From the NCBI GenBank assembly GCA_024278035.1, contig JAJRUA010000283.1, positions 1-6,856 of the forward strand: a stretch of 6,856 nucleotides of DNA, in the 5' to 3' direction. The translations under genes were made by a program, and so were the position numbers. This stretch comes from Planctomycetota bacterium. Lineage in GTDB: Bacteria; Planctomycetota; Planctomycetia; Pirellulales; Lacipirellulaceae. The notes beneath the pieces are model-generated. The model made no database searches, had not been told where the DNA came from, and saw only the letters and a program-made list of their open reading frames with translations. This document shows positions 1 through 6,477 of this stretch, in pieces; the first letter of the stretch is position 1, and each line of letters starts with the position of its first letter.

Positions 1-25
1 CGGTCGCTGACGCTCGCGGCTCGCC
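1..25. repeat. possible dispersed GC-rich repeat (window edge)
   Basis: The first bases read CGGTCGCTGACGCTCGCGGC followed by TCGCC, a string rich in CGCT/GCTCG words that sits outside any gene. I have an impression that similar strings recur between genes in Pirellula-like genomes, often as half of a hairpin. Only one copy is visible here and the left side is cut off by the window edge, so neither the pairing arm nor the copy number can be seen. It could equally be the end of a coding region lying further left. Confidence 0.25.
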
Positions 26-321
26 ATCCAATTTCGAACAACGCGAAAACTAGCGCTGTGCCGTTGGAGCAAAGATTACGAAGAGTTTCCCGAAAGCAGT
101 GAAGCCATGGCACACATCGCCTGATTCAACTGATGGCACGCCGTCTGGCTGCTGACGACCTTGCCGCCACGCCATGATAGCGATTCAAAAAAGTCTCCTT
201 TACCTAAAGCCAAACGGGTCAACGGGTTCGAGAGGATCCGCCCCCATCCGCATCATGGCAGCATCGCATTACCTCCCAATGTCTGGTGTGGACGGTCCTT
301 TCCGCAGGTCTTTCCACAGGC
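1..321. other. non-coding stretch, no supported gene
   Basis: This lies downstream of the stop codon of the minus-strand 601-aa gene. The open frames here are short, have no convincing ribosome binding site and encode low-complexity, Arg/Ser/Pro-rich peptides. Seen directly: an A6 run at 187-192 (a T run for minus-strand transcripts) with only a 4-bp potential stem beside it, a tandem 8-mer AACGGGTC/AACGGGTT near 213-228, and a weak 6-bp inverted pair TGTGGA/TCCACA just after the stop. None is strong enough to call a terminator. A plus-strand frame open from base 1 to a TGA near 100 could be a gene tail, but nothing in it is recognisable. Confidence 0.5.
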
Positions 322-2127
322 TTATTTGGCAGGCACTTTCTTTGCGATCCAGTACTCTGTCAAGGCTTCGTAGGCATTCGCCGACAGGCGGAAATCCATT
401 CGGATTCGATCGTTCTCCTCCAAGATGGAGAACTGTAGTGGCGCGGCTTCACGCATGGGAGGACGAACGCGTCGGCCAAGAGTTTGCTCGTTGCCGACAT
501 CTTCGATGCGCTGTTGCCAGGCGAACCAGCGGTCGATCCACAGCTTGCCACCGCTTTCTCTAGGTTTTCCCGGGGCATCGGATAAGAGGCCGTCTGCCAA
601 AAGTTGTTCTAGCAGTTCCGCCTTCGTCACCGCAGCGTACGAAGTGCTGAGCCATCGCTTCCCCTCCTTCAGTGGCACGTAATCGACGGTCCTTACTCCT
701 TTGGGTCCGTAGAACCGTTCCAGCAAGGGAACCATCCCTTCCACCTCAGGCCCCCCCATTGCCGCAACAAGATCGGTCGAAAGTCGAATGCCATTCCCAT
801 CGAGTGGAATTATCTCAACCTCAAGCGGTGTCCGCGCCTTGGAGGATCGTACCACTTCGTTCCAACGAACCATCGCTTGCGTTACAAGTTGGGCCGTCGA
901 TGTGCCTGGGCGCACTTGGAAAAGCGTTGCCTGATTCGCGGTCAAGGGCTCATCGGCATGAGGCGTCGCCAGCGCAAGGCGAAAAGAAGTAATCGAAGCG
1001 ACAAGCATTTCAACCGACTCCGCATAGGCGGCAAACTCAGGGGAAGCGTAGCGCTCCGCATCGATTTGGTCAGGCCGACTCTCCATCCAAGCCATCGCTA
1101 GCCGAGTCAGCGTCGCCGGTAGCGGGCGATTCGCTTCCAACGATAAAATCAATTTACGCCCGTCCGCAAGTTGGTCAGGGCTTGTGCGTAGCGAGCCGCT
1201 TTTCACTTCTCTATCGAATGGCGCTTCGACGCCCACGGCTTCACAGGAAAGCTGGAAACCCCCTTCCTCTACTGGAGATTTAGCGGCATGTTCCCCCACT
1301 ATCTGGTACTTCGGTCTTTCTCGACCGCTGGACACTTCCGAATGGCTTCTGGGATAGACTCTAAGTCTTATCGTCAGTGATTTTGCTTCGCTTGCCAGTC
1401 TCTCCATCAGCGGTGCGTAGGCGGGCAAGAGCGAACGAGCCGACCAAAGATCGGCAAGCGTTCGGAGGCGTAGCAAGCGGGGACGCGTCGGCCGGTTACG
1501 TCCGCGTTCTTCGGTCAACTGCTGAGCCATTCGCTCCAAGCCCTCGCTTGTCAGACTTAGGATCACCAGCGAATCCCCAAGCGACTGCTTCATTGCACGA
1601 AACGGATTATCGCCTGGACGATTGAAAAGGTTCGCGCCAAGTGGCTGGACCGACACGCCCTGCGCGATGGGCGTGATTTTCAGATCGTAAGAGGCGATCG
1701 TCACGATGAGGTCCTCTCTCGCCCGGTCGGCATGAATTGCTTCGGCCAGTGCGTCAACATCCTCCACGGGCAGCCATAAGAACGGTACCAACCGGTGATC
1801 GACTTCCGTCAGTCCGATCAGCAAAGGCCGGCTCGGCAGAGAGAGCCCTGGGCAAACGGCTTTTAGCGTCCGCTCCACTCCGGCAAACCGTAATCCCCAG
1901 GGACGAAGCAACCGCTGTAGGCTCGCATCCAACCCACCTAAATCCCTCACCACAACAAAGCCAAGCGTTCCGTTGGGCAACTCCGGCAGTCCGGCAATCT
2001 CTTGTGCGATGCCCGCTTTACTTGAACAAGCAAGCAAAAAAGCCAAGAGGACCGCGAAGGCCGTTTTTCTATCGAGCAAAGAAACCTTGACCGGATTAAC
2101 AAGATCGACGGGATAAGAAAGAAGCAT
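322..2127 (-). CDS. exported protein of unknown function, 601 aa (planctomycete-type)
   Basis: I do not recognise this protein. Seen directly: a positively charged residue (K21) followed by a hydrophobic stretch at about residues 22-34 and then SSKAGIAQE, which is an export signal. Cleavage could be by signal peptidase I after A41, or C34 in LLAC could act as a lipobox cysteine, although L at -2 is not ideal. The mature part is a soluble-looking mix of alpha and beta segments with no further membrane span. Around residues 101-165 it alternates hydrophobic strands and short helices (PLLIGLTEVD, FLWLPVEDVDALAEAI), a pattern seen in large planctomycete exported proteins that read 'LP..T...V.DL'. 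That resemblance is loose. Start choice: ATG at 2127 has AGGA (2139-2142 on the other strand) 11 nt upstream, and the next candidates would cut into the signal peptide. The gene follows tkt on the same strand after 129 bp, so co-transcription is possible. It is probably periplasmic or membrane-anchored. Confidence 0.8.
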   Translation of the reverse strand: MLLSYPVDLVNPVKVSLLDRKTAFAVLLAFLLACSSKAGIAQEIAGLPELPNGTLGFVVVRDLGGLDASLQRLLRPWGLRFAGVERTLKAVCPGLSLPSRPLLIGLTEVDHRLVPFLWLPVEDVDALAEAIHADRAREDLIVTIASYDLKITPIAQGVSVQPLGANLFNRPGDNPFRAMKQSLGDSLVILSLTSEGLERMAQQLTEERGRNRPTRPRLLRLRTLADLWSARSLLPAYAPLMERLASEAKSLTIRLRVYPRSHSEVSSGRERPKYQIVGEHAAKSPVEEGGFQLSCEAVGVEAPFDREVKSGSLRTSPDQLADGRKLILSLEANRPLPATLTRLAMAWMESRPDQIDAERYASPEFAAYAESVEMLVASITSFRLALATPHADEPLTANQATLFQVRPGTSTAQLVTQAMVRWNEVVRSSKARTPLEVEIIPLDGNGIRLSTDLVAAMGGPEVEGMVPLLERFYGPKGVRTVDYVPLKEGKRWLSTSYAAVTKAELLEQLLADGLLSDAPGKPRESGGKLWIDRWFAWQQRIEDVGNEQTLGRRVRPPMREAAPLQFSILEENDRIRMDFRLSANAYEALTEYWIAKKVPAK

Positions 2128-2256
2128 TATCGGGGCTATCCTAACGGCTCTTTTCTTTTATTGATGGATGTACCAGCAACTTTACCCTCGGCGCTCGAAT
2201 CCACCTGCTCAACCGGGCCTTCCGTTGGTCGGCCTGTCGCTTTCCTCATGCATCGG

Positions 2257-4305
2257 TCAATCGATGAGTTTCTTCGCTCGTTCAACGATGGCAGCCACGG
2301 TGATTCCAAAGTGCTCAAAGACTTCACCAGCGGGTCCAGAGGCACCAAAGGAGTCGAGCCCCACAAAATCGCCGCCGTCGCCAATCCAGCGGTCCCAGCC
2401 TTGCCGAATACCGACTTCGATACCGACACGCGCTTTCACCGTAGGAGGAAGCACGCTGTCGCGGTAGGCTTGGTCCTGTGCCGTAAACATTTCCATCGAA
2501 GGCAAGCTAACGACGCGCGTCGCTGTGCCGTCCGAGTTGAGTTTTTCCGCCGCTTCGAGGGCAAGCGTCACTTCGCTGCCCGTAGCAATGAGAATCACTG
2601 CTGGCTTGCCGTCCGGGGCATCGGCCAGCACGTAACCACCGCGGGCGACTCCCTCCGCTGAAGCGTACTTGTTTCGATCGAGCGTGGGGAGATTTTGCCG
2701 AGTCAGCACCAAGGCGGTGGGGTGCTTGGGCGATTCGATAGCGATTTTCCAAGCCGCTGCCGCTTCGTTGGCATCGCCCGGCCGGAGGACTACCAAGCCG
2801 GGAATCGCCCGGGCGGCGGCCAAGTGTTCCACAGGCTGGTGGGTCGGGCCATCTTCGCCCACGCCAATCGAGTCGTGCGTGAAGACATAAACGACCGGCA
2901 GATTCATGAGGGAACTAAGACGCATCGCGGGACGCAGATAGTCACTAAAGACAAAGAACGTAGCGACATAAGGCCGCACGCCCGACAGTGCCATGCCGTT
3001 CGCTGCGGAAGCCATGGCGTGCTCTCGGATGCCGAAATGGAAGTTCCGCCCCCCCGGCGTCGCTGCTTGGAAATGGCCCGCATCGTCCGACTTGAGCAGC
3101 GTGTTGGTCGAGGGAGCAAGGTCTGCCGAACCGCCAACAAGCCACGGCAAGCCGGGAGCGATTCCGTTGAGCACCTGACCCGCAGAAGCCCGGGTGGCCA
3201 ATCCCTTGGCATCCGCCGGGAACTCCGGCACGTCGGCCTCCCAATCCTTGGGCAGATCGTCGGCAAAAATATGGCTTAGCTCGGCTGCTAACTCAGGATG
3301 CTTCTTGGTGTACGAATCGAAAGTCTTCTTCCACGCAGTCGAAGCCGCCGCTCCACGCTCGCCAAGCGTCTCTTGAAAATGCTCCAGCACGCCGTCGGGA
3401 ACGTAAAACTTCTTATCAGCGGGCCAACCGTAGGCTTTTTTGGTAAGCGTGATTTCATCATCCCCCAGCGGCGAGCCATGAACGCCCGACGTACCCGCTT
3501 TGTTGGGCGAGCCGTAGCCGATGACACTCTTGACGATAATCAGTGTGGGCCGATCGGTTTCCGCTTGGAAAGCCGCAGTCGCTTGGCCGAGGGCATCGCG
3601 GTCGTTCGCATCCGCCACTTCATGAACCGCCCATCCAAGACTTTGGAACCGAGCGGCAACGTCTTCACTAAAGGCAAGATCGGTGCTCCCTTCGATCGTG
3701 ATTTGATTGTCGTCGTACAACCAGCAAAGGTTCGAGAGCCCCAGGTGTCCGGCGAGCGAAGCCGCCTCGCAGGTGATGCCCTCCATCATGTCGCCATCGC
3801 CACATTGAGCGTAGACGTTGTGGCTGAACAGCGTATGGTCCGGTTTGTTGTAACGAGCCGCCAACCAACGCTCGGCAATCGCCATGCCGACCGAGTTGCC
3901 ACAACCTTGGCCAAGCGGGCCGGTCGTCGTTTCAACGCCCACCGTGTGGCCGACCTCGGGGTGCCCCGGCGTGAGGCTGCCGAGCTGACGAAATTGTTCT
4001 AAATCTTTAAGTGTCAGCGCCGGGGAACCGTCCGGCTTTTTCACCCCCGCAAGATGGATCACGGAATAAAGCAGCATCGACGCATGTCCGCACGACAGGA
4101 CGTAGCGATCACGGTTCGGCCAGTCGGGCGTCGCCGGATCGTACTGCATCACCTCAGCCCACAATTGGTAGGCGACCGGGGCCAGCGCCATCGGTGTGCC
4201 AGGGTGCCCACTGTTGGCAGCTTGTACGCCATCCATCGAAAGCGTGCGAATCGTATCAATCGCCAAGGTGGCGATGTCCGTGACAGTGGCGGTGCTGGAA
4301 GGCAT
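2257..4305 (-). CDS. tkt: transketolase
   Basis: Transketolase moves two-carbon ketol units between sugar phosphates (xylulose-5-P with ribose-5-P or erythrose-4-P) using thiamine diphosphate and a divalent metal, in the cytoplasmic non-oxidative pentose-phosphate pathway. At 682 aa it has the usual family length and all three domains. Visible landmarks are GHPG (33-36), GPLGQG (129-134), the ThDP/metal motif beginning GDGDMMEG (169-176) and ending at DDNQ (198-201), GVHGSPLG (274-281), GGSADLAPS (391-399), GIREHAM with the catalytic glutamate E428 (425-431), and HDSIGVGEDGPTHQP (477-491) with substrate-binding histidine and aspartate. The C-terminal domain ends FGITVAAIVERAKKLID. No key residue is missing. 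The ATG at 4305 gives the expected short N-terminus before LAIDTIRTLSMD. No Shine-Dalgarno sequence is evident before it, which leaves the exact start slightly uncertain. It lies 178 bp after the YHS gene and 129 bp before the 601-aa gene, all on one strand. Confidence 0.97.
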   Translation of the reverse strand: MPSSTATVTDIATLAIDTIRTLSMDGVQAANSGHPGTPMALAPVAYQLWAEVMQYDPATPDWPNRDRYVLSCGHASMLLYSVIHLAGVKKPDGSPALTLKDLEQFRQLGSLTPGHPEVGHTVGVETTTGPLGQGCGNSVGMAIAERWLAARYNKPDHTLFSHNVYAQCGDGDMMEGITCEAASLAGHLGLSNLCWLYDDNQITIEGSTDLAFSEDVAARFQSLGWAVHEVADANDRDALGQATAAFQAETDRPTLIIVKSVIGYGSPNKAGTSGVHGSPLGDDEITLTKKAYGWPADKKFYVPDGVLEHFQETLGERGAAASTAWKKTFDSYTKKHPELAAELSHIFADDLPKDWEADVPEFPADAKGLATRASAGQVLNGIAPGLPWLVGGSADLAPSTNTLLKSDDAGHFQAATPGGRNFHFGIREHAMASAANGMALSGVRPYVATFFVFSDYLRPAMRLSSLMNLPVVYVFTHDSIGVGEDGPTHQPVEHLAAARAIPGLVVLRPGDANEAAAAWKIAIESPKHPTALVLTRQNLPTLDRNKYASAEGVARGGYVLADAPDGKPAVILIATGSEVTLALEAAEKLNSDGTATRVVSLPSMEMFTAQDQAYRDSVLPPTVKARVGIEVGIRQGWDRWIGDGGDFVGLDSFGASGPAGEVFEHFGITVAAIVERAKKLID

Positions 4306-4483
4306 GGGCGTCGGGCCGTCTGTGGCTAGAGGGAGCGGTTCAAATAATCAACCGAGACAGTCTAGGCACAATTCTCAGCTTCCGGCAAGAGTGGAAAACC
4401 GAACAAACAGGCAGGGTATTCCCGTTTTTGTTGACGAAGCCATCAGAAAACCGACAAGCCGATCAGGGGGCGAAGCTCGCACC
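4306..4483. other. intergenic gap between YHS gene and tkt
   Basis: This 178-bp gap should hold the 3' end of the YHS transcript and the promoter or leader of tkt (minus strand). Seen directly: a short bulged hairpin just after the YHS stop (GCGA/TCGC extended by GGG/CCC, about 4466-4483) without a following T run, and a 9-base direct repeat GAAAACCGA at 4394-4402 and 4446-4454. No clear -35/-10 pair or Shine-Dalgarno sequence was found for tkt. Confidence 0.3.
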
Positions 4484-5149
4484 CTACATCGTTTTGATCT
4501 GTATATACCGCTTAGGGGCCTTCTTAAACTTTTCGCGGCACTCTTCGCAGCAAAAGTAGTAGGGGTGGCCGTAGTAGGATTCGCTAACGGCAGCCATCGA
4601 GCGAACGATCGGCATCCCACAAACAGGATCGGTAGCGGTCTCTTCAATCCAATCGTCTTGGCCCGCATCGATACGCAAATACGTGTCAAGGAACTCTAGC
4701 AACCGCTCCTCTACCCAGTCGGCGACTTTTGCATCATCAATCGAGTCCCATGGCAGCGTCAGGTTATCTTGTTCGCTGTAGCGAACGAAGACGGGCATAA
4801 TTCGTGTACGAGTGTGGACGATCAGATTCTCAAATCGCAAATCGTGTTCAATGGAGAAGTCGATCTTCGCATGCGCCGGAAAACGATCGCAAAACTCAAA
4901 CAGGCAGGACGAATTTTTCAGCAGTTGTTCTTCGGGTAGCTTGGCATTGGGGAACAACCGAGCCACCAGATCCAGTCGAGGTTTGACGAGGTCGCGGTTG
5001 AGACGATGCGCCAAGGCTTCAAACTGTTGGTACCGAACGCCAATCTGAGCCATGTAGGTTTCAGCTTCTTTCGATGTCCAATGAGGCAGGCGATAGGCGT
5101 CGCGAACGACATCTTGCACATGCTCGCTAAAAGTGGTGAGGTCCGACAT
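4484..5149 (-). CDS. YHS-domain protein with an unrecognised N-terminal region
   Basis: This is a 221-aa protein without a signal peptide, so probably cytoplasmic. The C-terminus (about 172-216) is a YHS domain: DPVCGM at 174-179, then YYGHPYYFCCEEC at 192-204, followed by REKFKKAPKRY. Cysteines C177, C200, C201 and C204 are placed to bind a metal. The YHS family occurs in copper/heavy-metal ATPases and in stand-alone metal-associated proteins. Residues 1-170 match no domain I know; they look mostly helical, with two aromatic/acidic stretches and a CLFEFC pair (C82, C87). Start choice: ATG at 5149 is preceded by purine-rich AAGAAGAG. The same frame stays open to 5236, but that extension would translate the hairpin at 5183-5226 and adds an Arg/Cys/Pro-rich, unprotein-like tail, so I reject it. 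It lies downstream of an exported Cys/His-rich gene, which supports a role in metal sensing, storage or delivery, though that is inference. Confidence 0.85.
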   Translation of the reverse strand: MSDLTTFSEHVQDVVRDAYRLPHWTSKEAETYMAQIGVRYQQFEALAHRLNRDLVKPRLDLVARLFPNAKLPEEQLLKNSSCLFEFCDRFPAHAKIDFSIEHDLRFENLIVHTRTRIMPVFVRYSEQDNLTLPWDSIDDAKVADWVEERLLEFLDTYLRIDAGQDDWIEETATDPVCGMPIVRSMAAVSESYYGHPYYFCCEECREKFKKAPKRYIQIKTM

Positions 5150-5182
5150 GCGATCTCTTCTTTGGCCGGGGGAAAGAAAAGG

Positions 5183-5226
5183 GGCATAGCACCGGCACCA
5201 AGAGGAAAGGAAGCCGGTGCTATGCC
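5183..5226 (-). terminator. strong hairpin, probable rho-independent terminator
   Basis: A perfect 14-bp inverted repeat: GGCATAGCACCGGC at 5183-5196 pairs with GCCGGTGCTATGCC at 5213-5226, leaving a 16-nt loop. On the minus strand it begins 13 nt past the stop codon of the Cys/His-rich gene, and after the stem the transcript reads CCCTTTTCTTTCC, a fairly T-rich tail. That fits a terminator for the upstream gene. It also lies in the 5' leader of the YHS gene, 33 nt before its ATG, so a read-through or attenuator role is possible. It could also be a copy of a dispersed palindromic repeat. Confidence 0.7.
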
Positions 5227-5239
5227 TTCCAAGCAACGT

Positions 5240-5776
5240 TTATTCGTGCTTTCCTGCCTTGATTTCCGACGATCGTAACAAAGCACTGTGTTCGGCTTGG
5301 GCTTTGTCGAGGTCGAGAATAATTTTACTACAGCAGCTCATTGAGACCTTGCCATTTACCGATGGCTTGCAGCATTCTTCATGCAGCATTTTATGTTGGT
5401 GAGCCGAAGACTCCAGATGCTTTTCGACCGATTTCAACGCGGTGATCGTAGCCGTATTGCCCCTTGCTTCTTGGCAGGCCGTCGAAAATCCTTGCTGTGC
5501 CCGGACAATGTTGCGGCCCAACGCTTCGGATTCCACTTGGATAAAGACCGGAGCGACGCGACCAACATTACGAGAATAGCGGTAGATACCGTGAGAATAG
5601 TCACGGGCGTGTCGAACGTGACGTGTTGCTCGTTGGTTTACCCCAGTCCCAGAATGAAGCCGTGCTCCACCTGTCAGGCCTCCCTGAGGGGGAGCGGCCA
5701 ACGCCGATTCTGCTAGGACGGTCGCCGCGATGACCAACACCCACAGTTTCAGGAAACTCTTTTGTTCGTAAAACAT
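5240..5776 (-). CDS. small exported Cys/His-rich protein, putative metal binding
   Basis: This is a 178-aa protein of no family I can name. Seen directly: a classic signal peptide (K6, hydrophobic core about 9-22, ALA-APP cleavage near 27/28) and no lipobox, so it is likely periplasmic. The mature N-terminus is Gly/Arg/His-rich (HVRHARDYSHGIYRYSR, 53-69). The C-terminal half is helical and carries H120, H126, H128, H132, then ECC (134-136), SCC (147-149), H163 and H177. The H..H.H...H..CC.....CC pattern suggests binding of copper, zinc or a similar metal, which is inference. Start choice: the frame is open to a TTG at 5851, but ATG at 5776 has a good AGGAG 10 nt upstream and places the signal peptide at the N-terminus. 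The next gene downstream encodes a YHS-domain protein, and a terminator-like hairpin separates the two. Confidence 0.8.
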   Translation of the reverse strand: MFYEQKSFLKLWVLVIAATVLAESALAAPPQGGLTGGARLHSGTGVNQRATRHVRHARDYSHGIYRYSRNVGRVAPVFIQVESEALGRNIVRAQQGFSTACQEARGNTATITALKSVEKHLESSAHQHKMLHEECCKPSVNGKVSMSCCSKIILDLDKAQAEHSALLRSSEIKAGKHE

Positions 5777-5786
5777 GGCCTCAAAT

Positions 5787-5791
5787 CTCCT
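5787..5791 (-). promoter_or_regulatory. ribosome binding site deciding the start of the Cys/His-rich gene
   Basis: AGGAG on the minus strand lies 10 nt before ATG 5776. It favours this start over the TTG at 5851, which would place 25 charged residues ahead of the signal peptide. Confidence 0.55.
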
Positions 5792-5877
5792 AAACGAAAT
5801 TAGGCCTGGAACTCGAAACCCTCTACGCGGGGCCTGCCTTGATCCAGGCAATGGTCTTCGCTTTTAGCTGACCAGAA

Positions 5878-5898
5878 AGAGCGGTCTTCCTTCGCTCT
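5878..5898. repeat. 6-bp inverted repeat in leader region
   Basis: AGAGCG (5878-5883) pairs with CGCTCT (5893-5898) across a 9-nt loop. On the minus strand the stem is followed by TTTC, and it lies about 100 nt upstream of the ATG of the Cys/His-rich gene. It could be an operator, a leader hairpin or chance. Confidence 0.3.
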
Positions 5899-6008
5899 GT
5901 TAGATGTCGCCGGATCGCCGTTTCTTCACGACCGATGGACGAAAACTTGCTTGCGCTCACTCCGTAGAACACGGCTACTCACTAGATGCTACCCGTTCTT
6001 GGAAGATA

Positions 6009-6033
6009 CAAGGGGCCGCACAACTGCCCCTTG
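6009..6033. repeat. 8-bp perfect inverted repeat
   Basis: CAAGGGGC (6009-6016) pairs with GCCCCTTG (6026-6033) over a 9-nt loop. There is no T run on either side, so it is not a typical terminator. GGCCGC at 6014-6019 can alternatively pair with GCGGCC at 6054-6059, so two mutually exclusive folds are possible. Its function is unknown. Confidence 0.4.
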
Positions 6034-6142
6034 GCTTCCGGCCCACCCGCTCCGCGGCCTCCCTAATTTTACTCGGAGTTTTTGTCTTGCCTCAGTCGGA
6101 AGTGGAATTTCTCTGGGTGTCCGTTAGTATAACGTGACCTTC

Positions 6143-6147
6143 AGGAG
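6143..6147 (+). promoter_or_regulatory. ribosome binding site of IS orfA
   Basis: AGGAG lies 6 nt before the ATG at 6154, which fixes the orfA start. Confidence 0.7.
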
Positions 6148-6153
6148 AAAACG

Positions 6154-6477
6154 ATGAAAGACACTACGAAGCGAGAACGACGCCACTTCACAGGCCAGCA
6201 GAAAACAGCGATTGTGAAGGCCCACCTGGTCGATGGCAAGTCGGTGGCCGACCTCTGTGACGAGCACCCGATCCATCCCACGCAGTTTTATCAGTGGCAA
6301 AAGCAGCTATTCGAGCAGGGCGAAGCTGCCTTCGAGCGAACAGCCAAGCCGGGGGCCAAGTTTGCTCAGCAGCGTCAGATCGAGCAACTTCAGGCCAAGC
6401 TGATCAACAAAAACGAAGTGATCTCGGAGTTGATGGAGGAGAACGTCAAAGCAAAAGAAGCCAATGGGGAACTCTGA
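6154..6477 (+). CDS. IS3-family transposase OrfA (DNA-binding subunit)
   Basis: A complete 107-aa OrfA, a normal length for the family. Residues about 10-55 form the helix-turn-helix that recognises the IS ends (RRHFTGQQKTAIVKAHL, then VADLCDEHPIHPTQFYQWQKQ). Residues about 73-100 form a leucine-zipper-like coiled coil (IEQLQAKLINKNEVISELMEEN) used for multimerisation. In IS3 elements OrfA alone regulates transposition, and a -1 frameshift fuses it to OrfB to make the active transposase. Here it ends at TGA 6475-6477, overlapping the open orfB frame, and a slippery A AAA G lies 18 bases before that stop. No internal damage is visible. Confidence 0.93.
   Translation: MKDTTKRERRHFTGQQKTAIVKAHLVDGKSVADLCDEHPIHPTQFYQWQKQLFEQGEAAFERTAKPGAKFAQQRQIEQLQAKLINKNEVISELMEENVKAKEANGEL
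6453..6457 (+). other. probable -1 programmed frameshift site
   Basis: In the orfA frame the codons around this point read GCA AAA GAA, giving an A AAA G slippery motif. Slipping back one base re-pairs the lysine tRNA on AAA and continues AGA AGC CAA TGG into the orfB frame without a stop. IS3 elements commonly use A-rich motifs of this kind. A stimulatory pseudoknot or stem was not worked out. Confidence 0.5.

Larger units (their letters stand above)
5777..6102. other. non-coding stretch between the Cys/His-rich gene and the IS
   Basis: These ~325 bp should contain the promoter and 5' leader of the minus-strand Cys/His-rich gene and the flank of the insertion sequence. No gene is supported: the plus-strand frame opening at 5904 encodes a composition-random peptide that would cross the IS end and has no ribosome binding site. 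It contains two small perfect hairpins (5878-5898 and 6009-6033), listed separately. I see no convincing -35/-10 pair on either strand. Confidence 0.5.

Noticed and set aside
187..201. AAAG-GAGA-CTTT followed by a T run on the minus strand as terminator of the 601-aa gene
   Set aside because: It has a 4-bp A/T-rich stem only and lies about 120 nt after the stop, which is too weak to call.
2136..2429. Minus-strand 97-aa open frame covering the tkt 3' end and the gap after it
   Set aside because: It lies mostly in another frame of transketolase, whose own end (KKLID stop) is normal. The product is Ser/Arg/Pro-rich with no ribosome binding site, so it is a shadow frame.
3298..4002. Plus-strand 234-aa open frame antisense to transketolase
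   Set aside because: Long antisense frames are expected opposite a codon-biased gene. The peptide has no recognisable motif and no start signal.
4402..4436. Hairpin AACAAA...GGG-TATT-CCC...TTTGTT with a T5 run as a plus-strand terminator
   Set aside because: The stem is interrupted and the strong part is only 3 bp. No plus-strand gene ends before it.
4394..4454. Direct repeat GAAAACCGA, two copies 52 bp apart
   Set aside because: Nine bases with diverging flanks can occur by chance, and there are no further copies to suggest an array or operator set.
5150..5236. N-terminal extension of the YHS protein to 5236
   Set aside because: It would translate the perfect palindrome and adds an Arg/Cys/Pro-rich tail. 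ATG 5149 has a purine-rich upstream sequence.
5904..6137. Plus-strand 77-aa open frame in the gap before the IS
   Set aside because: It has no ribosome binding site, a random-looking composition, and crosses the likely IS left end.
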